A stretch of DNA of 64,000 nt from Paraburkholderia ginsengisoli NBRC 100965 (lineage in GTDB: Bacteria; Pseudomonadota; Gammaproteobacteria; Burkholderiales; Burkholderiaceae). Below the pieces are notes generated by a model. It was not told the DNA's origin. It worked only from the letters and a program-made list of their open reading frames with translations, and searched no databases. This document shows positions 37,865-46,865 of the stretch, piece after piece. The translations under genes were made by a program, and so were the position numbers. The stretch is taken from the NCBI RefSeq assembly GCF_000739735.1, contig NZ_BBJF01000009.1, positions 248,001 through 312,000 on the forward strand, in the 5' to 3' direction. How positions within the stretch are numbered: position 1 is the stretch's first letter; each line of letters starts with the position of its first letter.

Positions 37865-39178
37865 ATGCATCGTATAACTAACACCGGCCGGGTCAATCTA
37901 GGCCATCTGTTCTGGCTGCGCAGCCTTGCCATTATCGGTCAACTGGTGACGATCGCATTCGTGCAGATCTTCATCGGCGTGAAGTTGCCGTTGCCCGCGA
38001 TGCTGCTCGTGATCGCGCTCGAAGTGGTGTTCAACGCGCTCACATGGTGGCGGGTTTCGCAGCAGCGTCCCGAGTCCAACATGGAATTGTTCGGCCAGAT
38101 CTGGGTCGATCTCGGCGCGTTGTCAGCGTTGCTGTTTCTCTCCGGTGGCACCACCAATCCCTTTGTTTCGCTGTACCTGCCATCGCTCGCGATCGCCGCC
38201 GCGGTGTTGCCGTGGCAACTGATGGCGTGGCTCGCGGCGTTCGCGGTGGCGTGCTACGCGGTGCTCGGTTTCGATTCCGTGCCGCTCAATCTCGATAATC
38301 CCGCGAACCTGTTCGACTACTACCGCGCCGGCATGTGGGTCAACTTCATGGTCAGCGTCGGACTGATTGCATGGTTCGTCGCGCGCATGTCGCGTGCTCT
38401 GCGGCTACGTGACGCAGCGCTCGGAGAAGCGCAGCAGCGCTTGCTTCACGACGAACGCGCGGTCGCACTCGGCGTGCAGGCGGCGACTGTCGCTCACGAA
38501 ATCGGTACGCCTCTGTCTACAATCGCGATGTTGTCCGAAGAATTACGCGACGCGGCGCGCGGCGACAAGGGGCTCGCTCCGTATAGCGCCGATCTCGAAT
38601 TGCTCGAACAGCAGATGACGTTGTGCACATCGGCGCTGGCCCGCTTGCGCAGCCGCGCGTCGACCACGACGAATCGGCAGCCGGTCGGCGAGTGGCTCGA
38701 ATCGTTCGGCGAGCAGTGGCGCTTGCGGCATCCCCATGTGAAGTTCGAACGGATCGGCGTGCCGCCCGCGGATGTCAGTCTCGACGACACGGTGGCCGTC
38801 AGTCAGATTCTCACGATTCTGCTCGACAACGCCGCGCGTGCGAGCCGCGATCACGTGACGCTGTCGTGCTCGCTCGGAGCGCACGGCGAGCAGATCGTGT
38901 TCGAAGTCTGCGACGCGGGTCCGGGCATTCCGGTCGCGTTACGCGGCTCGCTTGGCGCGATGCCGGTGGACAGCACCCAGGGCGGACACGGCGTGGGCCT
39001 CTATCTGGCCTTCTCGGCGGCGTCGCGCCTGAAGGGTTCGATCGAGCTGAACGACGTCAGTGCGATCAAGCCGCGAGGCACGCGTGCGGTGTTGAAACTT
39101 CCGCTCGCTGCCGGGCGCACATTTTCTGGCGTGGGCCGTCAAGGCGCCGCGCCATCCAACACGGAGAAACAGGCATGA
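37865..39178 (+). CDS. regB: RegB/PrrB-type redox sensor histidine kinase
   Basis: A 437-residue kinase with about six membrane segments in residues 15-175. Between them lies the RegB quinone-binding signature GGTTNPF (94-100). The HisKA box is HEIGTPLSTI with acceptor H211, close to RegB's HELGTPLATI form. C254 in QQMTLCTSAL lies where RegB has its redox-active cysteine. The ATPase domain has DNAARAS, DAGPGI and GGHGVGLYLA. A GTG one codon upstream is possible; ATG 37865 is preferred. Its stop overlaps the regA start. RegB-like kinases sense quinone redox state and control energy metabolism; the targets here are unknown. Confidence 0.9.
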   Translation: MHRITNTGRVNLGHLFWLRSLAIIGQLVTIAFVQIFIGVKLPLPAMLLVIALEVVFNALTWWRVSQQRPESNMELFGQIWVDLGALSALLFLSGGTTNPFVSLYLPSLAIAAAVLPWQLMAWLAAFAVACYAVLGFDSVPLNLDNPANLFDYYRAGMWVNFMVSVGLIAWFVARMSRALRLRDAALGEAQQRLLHDERAVALGVQAATVAHEIGTPLSTIAMLSEELRDAARGDKGLAPYSADLELLEQQMTLCTSALARLRSRASTTTNRQPVGEWLESFGEQWRLRHPHVKFERIGVPPADVSLDDTVAVSQILTILLDNAARASRDHVTLSCSLGAHGEQIVFEVCDAGPGIPVALRGSLGAMPVDSTQGGHGVGLYLAFSAASRLKGSIELNDVSAIKPRGTRAVLKLPLAAGRTFSGVGRQGAAPSNTEKQA

Positions 39179-39717
39179 GCGAAAAGAATTTTCTGGTGAT
39201 CGACGACGATGAGGTGTTCTCCGGCATCCTCGCTCGCGGTCTGACGCGGCGCGGTTATACCGTGAGCGAAGCGCACAACGCGGATGAGGCGATCAAACTG
39301 GCGAACCAGCAGAAGTTCAGCCAGATCACGGTGGATCTGCATCTCGGCAACGACTCCGGCCTGACGCTCGTCGCGCCGTTGCGCGATCTGCAGCCCGACG
39401 CGCGCATGCTGGTTCTGACCGGCTATGCGAGCATTGCCACCGCGGTGCAGGCGGTGAAAGACGGCGCGGATAACTACCTCGCGAAGCCCGCCAACGTCGA
39501 GACGATTCTGTCAGCGCTGCAGGCGGAAGCCAGCTCGCTGCAAGCAGAAGATGCGATCGAACATCCGATGCCTTTGTCGGTGGCGCGTCTGGAGTGGGAG
39601 CATATTCAGCGCGTGCTCGCCGAACACGGCGGCAATATTTCGGCTACGGCGCGAGCGTTGAACATGCATCGTCGAACGCTGCAGCGCAAGCTCGCGAAAC
39701 GGCCGGTCAAACAGTAA
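39175..39717 (+). CDS. regA: RegA/ActR-type response regulator
   Basis: A 180-residue regulator of receiver plus Fis-type helix-turn-helix. The receiver has VIDDDEVF, a phospho-acceptor aspartate in QITVDLHLGNDSG and K in LAKPANVE. The C-terminal HTH (GGNISATARALNMHRRTLQRKLAKR) closely matches RegA. It overlaps the kinase by four bases (ATGA), so both are made together. A strong terminator follows. Confidence 0.92.
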   Translation: MSEKNFLVIDDDEVFSGILARGLTRRGYTVSEAHNADEAIKLANQQKFSQITVDLHLGNDSGLTLVAPLRDLQPDARMLVLTGYASIATAVQAVKDGADNYLAKPANVETILSALQAEASSLQAEDAIEHPMPLSVARLEWEHIQRVLAEHGGNISATARALNMHRRTLQRKLAKRPVKQ

Positions 39718-39756
39718 GCGCCGCGTCTGTGCTTTCGCACAGGCGATGACAAAATG

Positions 39757-39792
39757 AAACGGGCTGCCTTAGCAAAGGCAGCCCGTTTTTTT
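39757..39792 (+). terminator. Rho-independent terminator after regA
   Basis: AAACGGGCTGCCTT and AAGGCAGCCCGTTT form a 14-base perfect stem with a four-base loop and a T run; its symmetric A/T flanks could also work for hslU on the other strand. Confidence 0.92.
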
Positions 39793-39859
39793 GTGCGTCA
39801 GATTTGATGTGCGTCAGGCAATCTGTACCGACTGACGCAGCATGCACATTCTCACGGCG

Positions 39860-41206
39860 TCACAGCACGTAACGCGACAGGTCCTCGTCTTCCGCTACTT
39901 CGTTTAGCGCGCGATCGACATACGCTGCGTCGATCTGCACGGCCCGACCCGAGTGATTGCCCGCCGAGAACGACACTTCTTCGAGCAGCTTTTCGATCAC
40001 CGTGTATAGACGCCGCGCGCCGATGTTCTCGGTCTTCTCGTTCACCGAATAAGCGATTTCAGCGAGACGGCGAATTCCGTCGTCGGCGAAATCGAGATGC
40101 ACATCTTCGGTGGCGAGGAGTGCCTGGTATTGCTTGACGAGGCTCGCATCGGTGGACACGAGGATCGATTCGAAGTCGTTCACCGACAGCGAGTCGAGTT
40201 CGACGCGAATCGGAAAGCGGCCTTGCAGCTCGGGAATCAGATCGCTCGGCTTGGCCAGATGGAACGCACCGCTTGCGATGAACAGAATGTGATCGGTCTT
40301 CACCATCCCGTACTTGGTGTTGATCGTCGTGCCTTCGACGAGCGGCAGCAGATCGCGCTGCACACCCTGACGGGACACTTCGCCGCCGCCGGCTTCGTTG
40401 CGCGACGCGATCTTGTCGATCTCGTCGAGGAAGACGATGCCGTTCTGCTCGACGTTCTGCACCGCTTTGGTTTTCACCTCTTCGTCGTTGAGCATCTTGC
40501 CGGCTTCTTCGTCGGTGAGCACCTTCAGCGCTTCCTTCACCTTCATCTTGCGGCGCGTTTTTTTGCCGCCGCCGATGTTCGCGAACATCGAGCGGATCTG
40601 CTCGGTCATGTCTTCCATGCCCGGCGGCCCCATGATGTCCATGCCCGCTTGCGGCTGTTCGACGTCGAGTTCGATTTCCTTGTCGTCGAGCAGGCCTTCG
40701 CGCAGACGCTTGCGGAAGGTCTGGCGCGTGCTGCCACTTTCGTCGGCAGTATCGGTCGCGCTCGAACTCGCACCGAAACCGATCGGGCGTGCGCCCGGCA
40801 GCAGGATGTCGAGGATGCGGTCTTCGGCCTGGTCTCCGGCCTTGGTCCGCACTTTGCGCATTTCCGTTTCGCGGGTCTGCTTGACCGAGATTTCGATCAG
40901 ATCGCGCACGATGCTGTCGACGTCGCGGCCCACATAGCCGACTTCGGTGAACTTGGTGGCTTCGATCTTGATGAACGGCGCGTCCGCGAGCTTCGCCAGA
41001 CGCCGCGCGATTTCGGTCTTGCCGACGCCGGTCGGTCCGATCATCAGAATGTTCTTCGGCGTGATTTCCTGACGCAGCGGATCTTCGACCTGCTGACGGC
41101 GCCAGCGATTGCGCAGCGCGACGGCCACGGCTTTTTTCGCGCGGCCTTGGCCGATGATGTGTTTGTCGAGTTCGGAGACGATCTCGGCAGGGGTCATTGT
41201 GCTCAT
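39860..41206 (-). CDS. hslU: HslUV protease ATPase subunit
   Basis: The AAA+ unfoldase of the HslVU protease. The 448 residues have Walker [14 protein letters not shown] (about 57-69), the inserted I-domain (about 110-240), Walker [10 protein letters not shown] and the C-terminal [14 protein letters not shown] that docks into HslV. ATG 41206 or ATG 41197 could be the start ([10 protein letters not shown]). It is 9 bases after hslV. Confidence 0.98.
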   Translation of the reverse strand: MSTMTPAEIVSELDKHIIGQGRAKKAVAVALRNRWRRQQVEDPLRQEITPKNILMIGPTGVGKTEIARRLAKLADAPFIKIEATKFTEVGYVGRDVDSIVRDLIEISVKQTRETEMRKVRTKAGDQAEDRILDILLPGARPIGFGASSSATDTADESGSTRQTFRKRLREGLLDDKEIELDVEQPQAGMDIMGPPGMEDMTEQIRSMFANIGGGKKTRRKMKVKEALKVLTDEEAGKMLNDEEVKTKAVQNVEQNGIVFLDEIDKIASRNEAGGGEVSRQGVQRDLLPLVEGTTINTKYGMVKTDHILFIASGAFHLAKPSDLIPELQGRFPIRVELDSLSVNDFESILVSTDASLVKQYQALLATEDVHLDFADDGIRRLAEIAYSVNEKTENIGARRLYTVIEKLLEEVSFSAGNHSGRAVQIDAAYVDRALNEVAEDEDLSRYVL

Positions 41207-41215
41207 CGTGGGTCC

Positions 41216-41752
41216 TTACTCGATCGTCTCGATAACGCGGTTGTGGTTCGTGTAGATGCACATGTCGCCGGCAATCTCCAGCGACTTCTCCACGATTTCG
41301 CGGGGCGACATTTCGGTGTTGTCGGCGAGCGCTTTCGCCGCCGCTTGCGCGTAGGCGCCGCCCGAACCGATCGCGCAGATGCCGCCTTCGGGATCGAGCA
41401 CGTCGCCGTTGCCGGTGATGACGAGGGTAGTGGTCGCGTCCGCGGTGATCAGCATCGCTTCCAGACGACGCAGCATGCGGTCGGTGCGCCAGTCTTTCGC
41501 GAGTTCCACGGCGGCGCGCGTGAGGTTGCCTTGGTGTTTTTCCAGCTTCGCTTCGAAGCGGTCGAGCAGCGAGAAGGCGTCGGCCGTGCCGCCGGCGAAG
41601 CCGACCAGCACCTTGCCGTTATAGATGCGCCGGACTTTCTTCGCACCGCCTTTCATGACAATGTTGCCCAGCGTCACCTGGCCGTCGCCGCCGAGCGCGA
41701 CTTTGTCGCCGCGGCGCACGGAGACGATCGTCGTGCCGTGAAATTGCTCCAT
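41216..41752 (-). CDS. hslV: HslUV protease peptidase subunit
   Basis: The threonine protease subunit, 178 residues. The catalytic N-terminal threonine is in [23 protein letters not shown]. Here it follows a six-residue leader MEQFHG, whereas E. coli HslV begins MTTIVSVRR, so a short propeptide must be removed. RNDRKK-type MLRRLEAML and the GSGGAYA segment are present. The ATG at 41752 follows AGAGGAACGCAT. It forms an operon with hslU. Confidence 0.96.
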   Translation of the reverse strand: MEQFHGTTIVSVRRGDKVALGGDGQVTLGNIVMKGGAKKVRRIYNGKVLVGFAGGTADAFSLLDRFEAKLEKHQGNLTRAAVELAKDWRTDRMLRRLEAMLITADATTTLVITGNGDVLDPEGGICAIGSGGAYAQAAAKALADNTEMSPREIVEKSLEIAGDMCIYTNHNRVIETIE

Positions 41753-42149
41753 ATGCGTTCCTCTTTGCAAAACGGGTAGGACGCGGCAGCGCGACGCGCT
41801 ACCGCATGAATCCTGAAAACGGACGGCGCGCGACGTGAAGTCCAACCGGTCGGCGCGCGCTCGTGCAGCGCATGTCCGATTTATTTTAGGGCGTGCGCGG
41901 TCATATCAAGAGCTGCCAAATGGCATAAGACAAAAAACTGGGGATTCGGTGCAGGCGCGGGACTATGGCGGAGGCGGGCAGCGAGGCGAGTGGCGGGCCG
42001 GAAGGTCATAGTTGCGCAGCGGCGGACGCGCGGCAGAGGCAGCAACGGACATCCGCATGGCGGCTGCATGAAGCCGCACATGAACGGCGCGTGGTCGCTC
42101 CGCCCCAAACGCAATATAAAACGCAGTCCAAAAGCGCCGCACAAAAGAA
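41753..42149. other. dksA-hslV intergenic region
   Basis: About 400 bases with no supported gene. It contains the hslV leader, the candidate heat-shock promoter and, at its right end, the dksA terminator. Confidence 0.45.
41883..41910 (-). promoter_or_regulatory. Candidate heat-shock (sigma32-like) promoter for hslVU
   Basis: On the minus strand CTTGATA (41910-41904) and CCCTAAAAT (41891-41883) are about 12 bases apart. They resemble the CTTGAA and CCCCAT-T boxes of sigma32 promoters. The site is about 130 bases upstream of hslV, a heat-shock operon elsewhere. Eye match only. Confidence 0.4.
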
Positions 42150-42174
42150 AAGGCGCACGGTTCACCGTGCGCCT
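42142..42174 (-). terminator. Rho-independent terminator after dksA
   Basis: On the minus strand AGGCGCACGG and CCGTGCGCCT form a perfect 10-base stem with a four-base loop, followed by TTTCTTTT, about 50 bases after the dksA stop. Confidence 0.88.
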
Positions 42175-42225
42175 CTCGACGAAGCAGCGTGTCAGGGCGC
42201 GGAGCCGAAGCCGCGCCGCAAGCGT

Positions 42226-42645
42226 TCAGTCGCCGAACAGCTTCTGGCGCAGTTCGCGGCGTTCCTGCGCTTCGAGCGACAGGGTTGCCGTGGGGCGCGC
42301 GAGCAGACGCGGGATGCCGATCGGCTCACCGGTTTCCTCGCACCAGCCATAGTCGCCCGAATCGATGCGTGCGATCGATTGCTGCACCTTCTTCAGCAGC
42401 TTGCGTTCGCGGTCGCGCGTGCGCAGTTCGAGCGCATGCTCTTCCTCGATCGTTGCGCGGTCGGCCGGGTCCGGCACGATTACGGTTTCGCGCAGGTTCT
42501 CGGTCGTCTGGCCGGCATTGCGGAGAATGTCCGCCTGTAGCTGTTCGAGCTTGTTCTTGAAGAAGGCGAGCTGATCCTCATTCATGTAATCCTTGTCGCT
42601 CATCTTCAGGATTTCGGCTTCGGTCAAGAGTCGTTTCGTCGTCAT
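42226..42645 (-). CDS. dksA: RNA polymerase-binding transcription factor DksA, zinc cysteines mostly missing
   Basis: Binds RNA polymerase's secondary channel and works with ppGpp. The 139 residues have the coiled coil with the acidic tip DPADRAT (D59, D62). The C-terminal globular region reads GWCEETGEPIGIPRLLARPTA. In E. coli DksA four cysteines hold zinc. Here only C102 remains; the others are T105, S123 and A126, so a normal zinc site is impossible. This resembles the zinc-independent DksA2 type. ATG 42645 gives the standard MTTKRLLTEAEIL start. A COG0523 metal GTPase lies upstream on the same strand. Confidence 0.94.
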   Translation of the reverse strand: MTTKRLLTEAEILKMSDKDYMNEDQLAFFKNKLEQLQADILRNAGQTTENLRETVIVPDPADRATIEEEHALELRTRDRERKLLKKVQQSIARIDSGDYGWCEETGEPIGIPRLLARPTATLSLEAQERRELRQKLFGD

Positions 42646-43312
42646 CTGGCTTACTTCTTCAATGTGAGGCAAAACTCTTACATAGTGCCCGCACTTTCGT
42701 ATTGCCCGCAAAGGCGCATCGAGGACGCGGAGCGCGAGGGCGGGCACGGACGGTGGACTGTCGTGACGCCGAAGCGCCGGGCGCCCACACGCCGGGCGTC
42801 GCAACGCCAATGCGGGGCCGAACTCCTCTGGAAACCGATTCTCAAATGCTCCTGAGGTATTGCTTGCCGGCAGCGCACCTTTTCAGGCTGTACCAGCCGG
42901 CATTGTCGGCGTGTCTCCGGACAAGATTTTCCGGCGCCGCTTCAGGCCCGATGCAGCGTATGCGCTGGCCGGGCAATTCGTTGTCATTCTCCAGTGGGGT
43001 CGTATTGTAACTGAATCACAATCCGGCACCGCAACTAGCGAAAATCTCCTTGCCGCGCACTGATATCCCGAAAATATAACGCGCGCACGAGCAAAAAGCG
43101 ATGGTCGTGCACGTATTAATACAGCAGGGTTTTCACGCGCTTTTCATACGCACGACTTTTCCGCGGCTCTCACCACGGACGTCGCGCGCATTCAGCAGAT
43201 GATTAACGCCGCGCGCGTATCACGGCGCGTTTGCCGAGGGCAGTAGCACGCTGCGTGCCGCGCTGTCGGAGAGCGGCGCGGCAGGCCCAGGTCGAGCAAC
43301 CGGAGCGCGACT
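42646..43312. other. COG0523 to dksA intergenic region (667 bases)
   Basis: No protein frame looks real. The AT-richer part (about 43000-43140) contains a candidate minus-strand promoter: TTGCGG at 43034-43029 and TACAAT at 43009-43004, spacing 19. If used for dksA it would give a leader of about 355 bases. I could not find a clear zinc-repressor palindrome. Confidence 0.4.
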
Positions 43313-44407
43313 TCAGGCGAGGCAGGCGTCCAGACCGTCGGTGATCAGGTCTTGCGGCAGTTCGATGCCGATGAACACCATCTTGTTGGTCTTCTTCTCG
43401 ACCGGCTGCCATTTCGCGGCCAGATCGCTGCCCATCATCTGATGCACGCCCTGGAACACGACCTTGCGATCGACGCCCTTCATGTACAGCACACCCTTGT
43501 AGCGCAGCAGACGCTCGCCGTAAATCTGCAGGATGCCGCCGAGGAAATCTTCGAGCTTGTTCGGATCGAACGGACGATCGTTGCGGTACACAAACGACTT
43601 GATCTTGTCGTCATGATGCGCGTGGTGATGGTGCGCGTGATCGTGGCCTTCGTGGTCGCACTTGCCGTGGTCGTGATCGCAGTTCTCGTGATCGTGGTCG
43701 CCGTGGGTATGACCGTGTTCGTCATGCGCATGCGCGTGGCTGTGCGCGTGTTCGTCTTCGACGAGGAAGTCCGGATCGATCTCCAGCTTCGAATTCAGGT
43801 TGAAGCCGCGCAGATCGAAGATTTCCTTGATGTCCGCTTCGCCGAAATTGACGACCTTGATCGCCGCCTTGGGGTTCATGTGCAGCAGACGGTGACGCAG
43901 ATCGGCCACGTGCTGCTCGTCGACCAGATCCGCCTTGGTGATGAACAGGCGATCGGCGAAACCGACCTGGCGCTGCACCACTTCGTGCTCGTCCAGTTGA
44001 TGATTCGCGTGCTTCGCGTCGACCAGCGTGATGATCGCGTCGAGCAGGAATTCGCTGGCGATCTGATCGTCCATGAAGAACGTCTGCGCGACCGGGCCCG
44101 GATTCGCGAGACCGGTGGTTTCGATCACGACGCGGTCGAAGTCCACTTCGCCCGCCTGCTTCTTCGCAGCCAGATCGTTCAGCACACGCGACAGGTCGCC
44201 GCGAATCGTGCAGCAGATGCAGCCGTTGCTCATCTGGATGATCTGCTCGCTGGTGTCTTGCACGAGGATCTCGTTGTCGATGTTCTCTTCGCCGAACTCG
44301 TTTTCGATCACGGCGATCTTCATGCCGTGTTTTTCATTCAGGATGCGCTTGAGCAGGGTGGTTTTGCCGCTGCCGAGAAAGCCGGTCAGGATGGTGACTG
44401 GGATCAT
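43313..44407 (-). CDS. COG0523 (CobW/ZigA-like) GTPase with His-rich metal-binding stretch
   Basis: A 364-residue G3E-family GTPase thought to insert or buffer metal. Walker A GFLGSGKTT is at 9-17, the metal-binding GCICC (C63, C65, C66) follows, and the guanine motif ITKADLVDE is present. Between about 218 and 272 is a dense His/Asp stretch (for example EHGHTHGDHDHENCDHDHG), then the CobW C-terminal domain. With no cobalamin genes nearby a zinc role is more likely than a cobalt one. Its nearest downstream gene on the strand is the cysteine-depleted dksA. Confidence 0.88.
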   Translation of the reverse strand: MIPVTILTGFLGSGKTTLLKRILNEKHGMKIAVIENEFGEENIDNEILVQDTSEQIIQMSNGCICCTIRGDLSRVLNDLAAKKQAGEVDFDRVVIETTGLANPGPVAQTFFMDDQIASEFLLDAIITLVDAKHANHQLDEHEVVQRQVGFADRLFITKADLVDEQHVADLRHRLLHMNPKAAIKVVNFGEADIKEIFDLRGFNLNSKLEIDPDFLVEDEHAHSHAHAHDEHGHTHGDHDHENCDHDHGKCDHEGHDHAHHHHAHHDDKIKSFVYRNDRPFDPNKLEDFLGGILQIYGERLLRYKGVLYMKGVDRKVVFQGVHQMMGSDLAAKWQPVEKKTNKMVFIGIELPQDLITDGLDACLA

Positions 44408-44596
44408 GTTGGTCGCCTGTAGGTCGTGAAACGGTGCGTGTTCGAAAGCGTAGGCGGGGCGCGGCTGCCGGATGGCGCGCAGCCCTGTCTAGCCGGTTAT
44501 TGAAACATATCTGTCAAGCCTGCGCTGACGGGCGGCGTTCGAGCCCGCTTGCGCCAGCGCCGCCCTTGCGCGAAATAGCTGTGAAATTATGGGCGA

Positions 44597-45799
44597 TCAG
44601 GCGATTTGCAACAGCAGGCCCTTCAGGTATTCGCCTTCCGGGAACGCCGTGAGCAGCGGATGATCGACGCCCGCGCCGAGACGCTTCAGGATGCGCGCAT
44701 CGACGCGCGCGTCGGCGGCCGCGCTCGCGACGATCTTCTGGAACAGCTCCGAATCGATCGCGCCCGAGCACGAGTAGGTGAACAGCAAGCCGCCCGGGCG
44801 CAGCAGCTTGAGGCCGGTCAGATTGATGTCTTTATAAGCGCGCGACGCGCGGTCCACGTGTTCGCGCGACGGCGCGAATTTCGGCGGATCGAGCACGATC
44901 AGGTCGAAGCGCTCGCCGTCGTCGTACAGCTTGCGCAGCGTCTTGAACGCGTCGGCATCGAGCCACGCGGCGCGTTCGGCGTCGAAGCCATTGGCCGCCA
45001 CGTTCTGCTGGGCGAGCGCCAGCGCTTCGCCCGACGAATCGATCGACACCACCCGTTTGGCGCCGCCTTTCAACGCCGCGAGCGAGAAGCCACCGGTGTA
45101 GCAGAAGCAGTTCAGCACGTCGCGATCCTGCGCGAGCTGCTGGACCAGCAGGCGGTTGTCGCGCTGGTCGACGTAGAAGCCCGTCTTGTGGCCGTTGCGC
45201 ACGTCGACGTGGTAGCGCACGCCGTTTTCGCTCGCGATCAGCACGTCCGACGGCGGCTCGCCGGCCAGCACGCCGGTGATCTGCTCCAGCCCTTCCTTCT
45301 GGCGAATCGCCACGTCCGAACGTTCGTAGACATTCGGGCAACCGGTCGCGCCGACCAGCGCCGCGACGATCGCGTCCTTCCACACCTCGACGCCCGCCGC
45401 CATGAACTGGCAGACCAGCTGGCTGCGCTGACCTTCGTCCTCGGCGACGTAGTGATCGACGATCAGGCCGGGCAAGCCGTCCGCTTCGCCGAAAATCAGC
45501 CGCACCGCGCCGGTGTCGTGCACCATCGTCCGACGATGCGCGAGCGCGCGTTGCACGCGGCGCTTGAAGAACGCGTGATCGATCGGCTCGGCTTCGTCGA
45601 AGCTCCACACGCGCGCGCGAATCTGCGAGTGCGGGCTATAGGCGGCGCGCGCGAGAAAGCGGCCGTCGTGCGCGCGCACCAGCACGGTCGCGCCGGGCGC
45701 GGGATTGCCATCGACGCGGTCGATCGCGTTCGCATAGACCCACGGGTGGCGGCGCAGCAGCGACTTTTCTTTCGACGGTTTGAGCGTAACGGTATTCAT
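44597..45799 (-). CDS. rlmI: 23S rRNA m5C1962 methyltransferase RlmI-like
   Basis: A 400-residue class I SAM-dependent RNA methyltransferase. The N-terminal PUA-like part (LKPSKEKSLLRRHPWVYANAI) is followed by an RlmI-type insert with GFYVDQRDNRLLV. SAM motif I is LNCFCYTGGFSLAAL and the catalytic motifs are LDPPKFAP and FTYSCSG. ATG 45799 is chosen; the longer frame upstream overlaps xerC and is not real. The specific position modified is inferred from family. Confidence 0.88.
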   Translation of the reverse strand: MNTVTLKPSKEKSLLRRHPWVYANAIDRVDGNPAPGATVLVRAHDGRFLARAAYSPHSQIRARVWSFDEAEPIDHAFFKRRVQRALAHRRTMVHDTGAVRLIFGEADGLPGLIVDHYVAEDEGQRSQLVCQFMAAGVEVWKDAIVAALVGATGCPNVYERSDVAIRQKEGLEQITGVLAGEPPSDVLIASENGVRYHVDVRNGHKTGFYVDQRDNRLLVQQLAQDRDVLNCFCYTGGFSLAALKGGAKRVVSIDSSGEALALAQQNVAANGFDAERAAWLDADAFKTLRKLYDDGERFDLIVLDPPKFAPSREHVDRASRAYKDINLTGLKLLRPGGLLFTYSCSGAIDSELFQKIVASAAADARVDARILKRLGAGVDHPLLTAFPEGEYLKGLLLQIA

Positions 45800-45890
45800 C
45801 AGGGTGTCAGAGAGAGCATTGGGCCGCGTCGCGAGGCGCACACGGCGGGTGAAGCGAAGCGGAGAAGACTGCCGGCCGCAGCAGGCGGCG

Positions 45891-46814
45891 TCAGTCGCGT
45901 TTTTTGGCGCGCGGATGCGCCTGGTCGTAGACGTGGGCGAGATGCTGGAAATCGAGCGCGGTGTAGACCTGCGTGGCGGTGATGCTGGCATGGCCGAGCA
46001 GTTCCTGCACGGCGCGCAGATCGCCGCTCGACTGCAGCACGTGCGTGGCGAACGAATGCCGCAGCACGTGCGGATGCACGTTCGCGGGAATGCCCGCAAC
46101 CAGCGCCGCGCGTTTCACACGCTCGCGCACGACATTCGGCGACAGCCGGTTGCCGCGCGCCGACAGAAACAGCGGATGCGGATCGTGCTTCACCATTTCG
46201 CCGCGCACCGCGAGCCAAGCGTTCAGCGCGTCGACCGCTTTGCTGCCGACTGGCACGACACGGCGCCGGTTGCCCTTGCCGAGCACTTCGACTTCAGCGG
46301 AATCGAGCTTGAGCCAGCCGGCGGAGCGGTAGCCGTCGCTGTCGGCGAAACGGACGTCGAGGCCGACCAGTTCCGCGAGACGCAGCCCGGACGAGTAGAA
46401 GAGTTCGAGCATCGCGTGATCGCGCAAACCTTCGGGTGAGGCGGGGGGCGGCCTTTCCATCAGACGCGTGGCGTCGTCGACGGACAGCGCCTTGGGCAGC
46501 GTTTTGGCCTGCTTCGGCGCGCGCACGGTGGCGACCGGATTGGCCGGCAGATCGACGCGGCCGGCGAGCCAGCGGTAAAACGCGCGCCATGCCGAGAGCC
46601 GGTGGCTGATCGAGCGCGCCGTCAGACCGCCCGCATGCGCGCGTGACACGGCGCCGCGAATGTCGACGGCGGTGAGGCTTTCGAGCGGCCGGCCTTTGGC
46701 CAGCAGCTTGAGTTCCTCGAGTTCGTGCGTGTAGCCGCGCAGCGTATGCGCCGACAAGCGCCGCTCATGTTCGAGATTCGACAGGTAGGCGGCGATCGGG
46801 TCGGCGGCGGTCAC
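45891..46814 (-). CDS. xerC: Tyrosine recombinase XerC
   Basis: Resolves chromosome dimers at dif together with XerD. The 307 residues have the SAM-like N-terminal core-binding domain (1-90) and the catalytic domain with the first Arg in SSGLRLAEL, HVLRHSFATHVL (H-x-x-R) and GHASITATQVYT with nucleophile Tyr. The start is GTG 46814. It is a core XerC by its place beside dapF and DUF484, not a phage integrase. Confidence 0.94.
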   Translation of the reverse strand: MTAADPIAAYLSNLEHERRLSAHTLRGYTHELEELKLLAKGRPLESLTAVDIRGAVSRAHAGGLTARSISHRLSAWRAFYRWLAGRVDLPANPVATVRAPKQAKTLPKALSVDDATRLMERPPPASPEGLRDHAMLELFYSSGLRLAELVGLDVRFADSDGYRSAGWLKLDSAEVEVLGKGNRRRVVPVGSKAVDALNAWLAVRGEMVKHDPHPLFLSARGNRLSPNVVRERVKRAALVAGIPANVHPHVLRHSFATHVLQSSGDLRAVQELLGHASITATQVYTALDFQHLAHVYDQAHPRAKKRD

Positions 46815-46865
46815 GGTGGCGGGCTTGGGCGGCTGGCGCGGGGGAGCGTGCGTGCGGGTGCCGGA

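Noticed and set aside
40097-41779. A 560-codon frame opposite hslU and hslV
   Set aside because: Antisense shadow of two well-conserved genes.
44597-46099. A 500-residue version of RlmI extended into xerC
   Set aside because: The first 100 residues are out-of-frame xerC; RlmI similarity starts at ATG 45799.
45891-46814. Tyrosine recombinase as sign of a mobile element
   Set aside because: Its sequence and its place by dapF and DUF484 identify core XerC; no attachment sites or phage genes are near.
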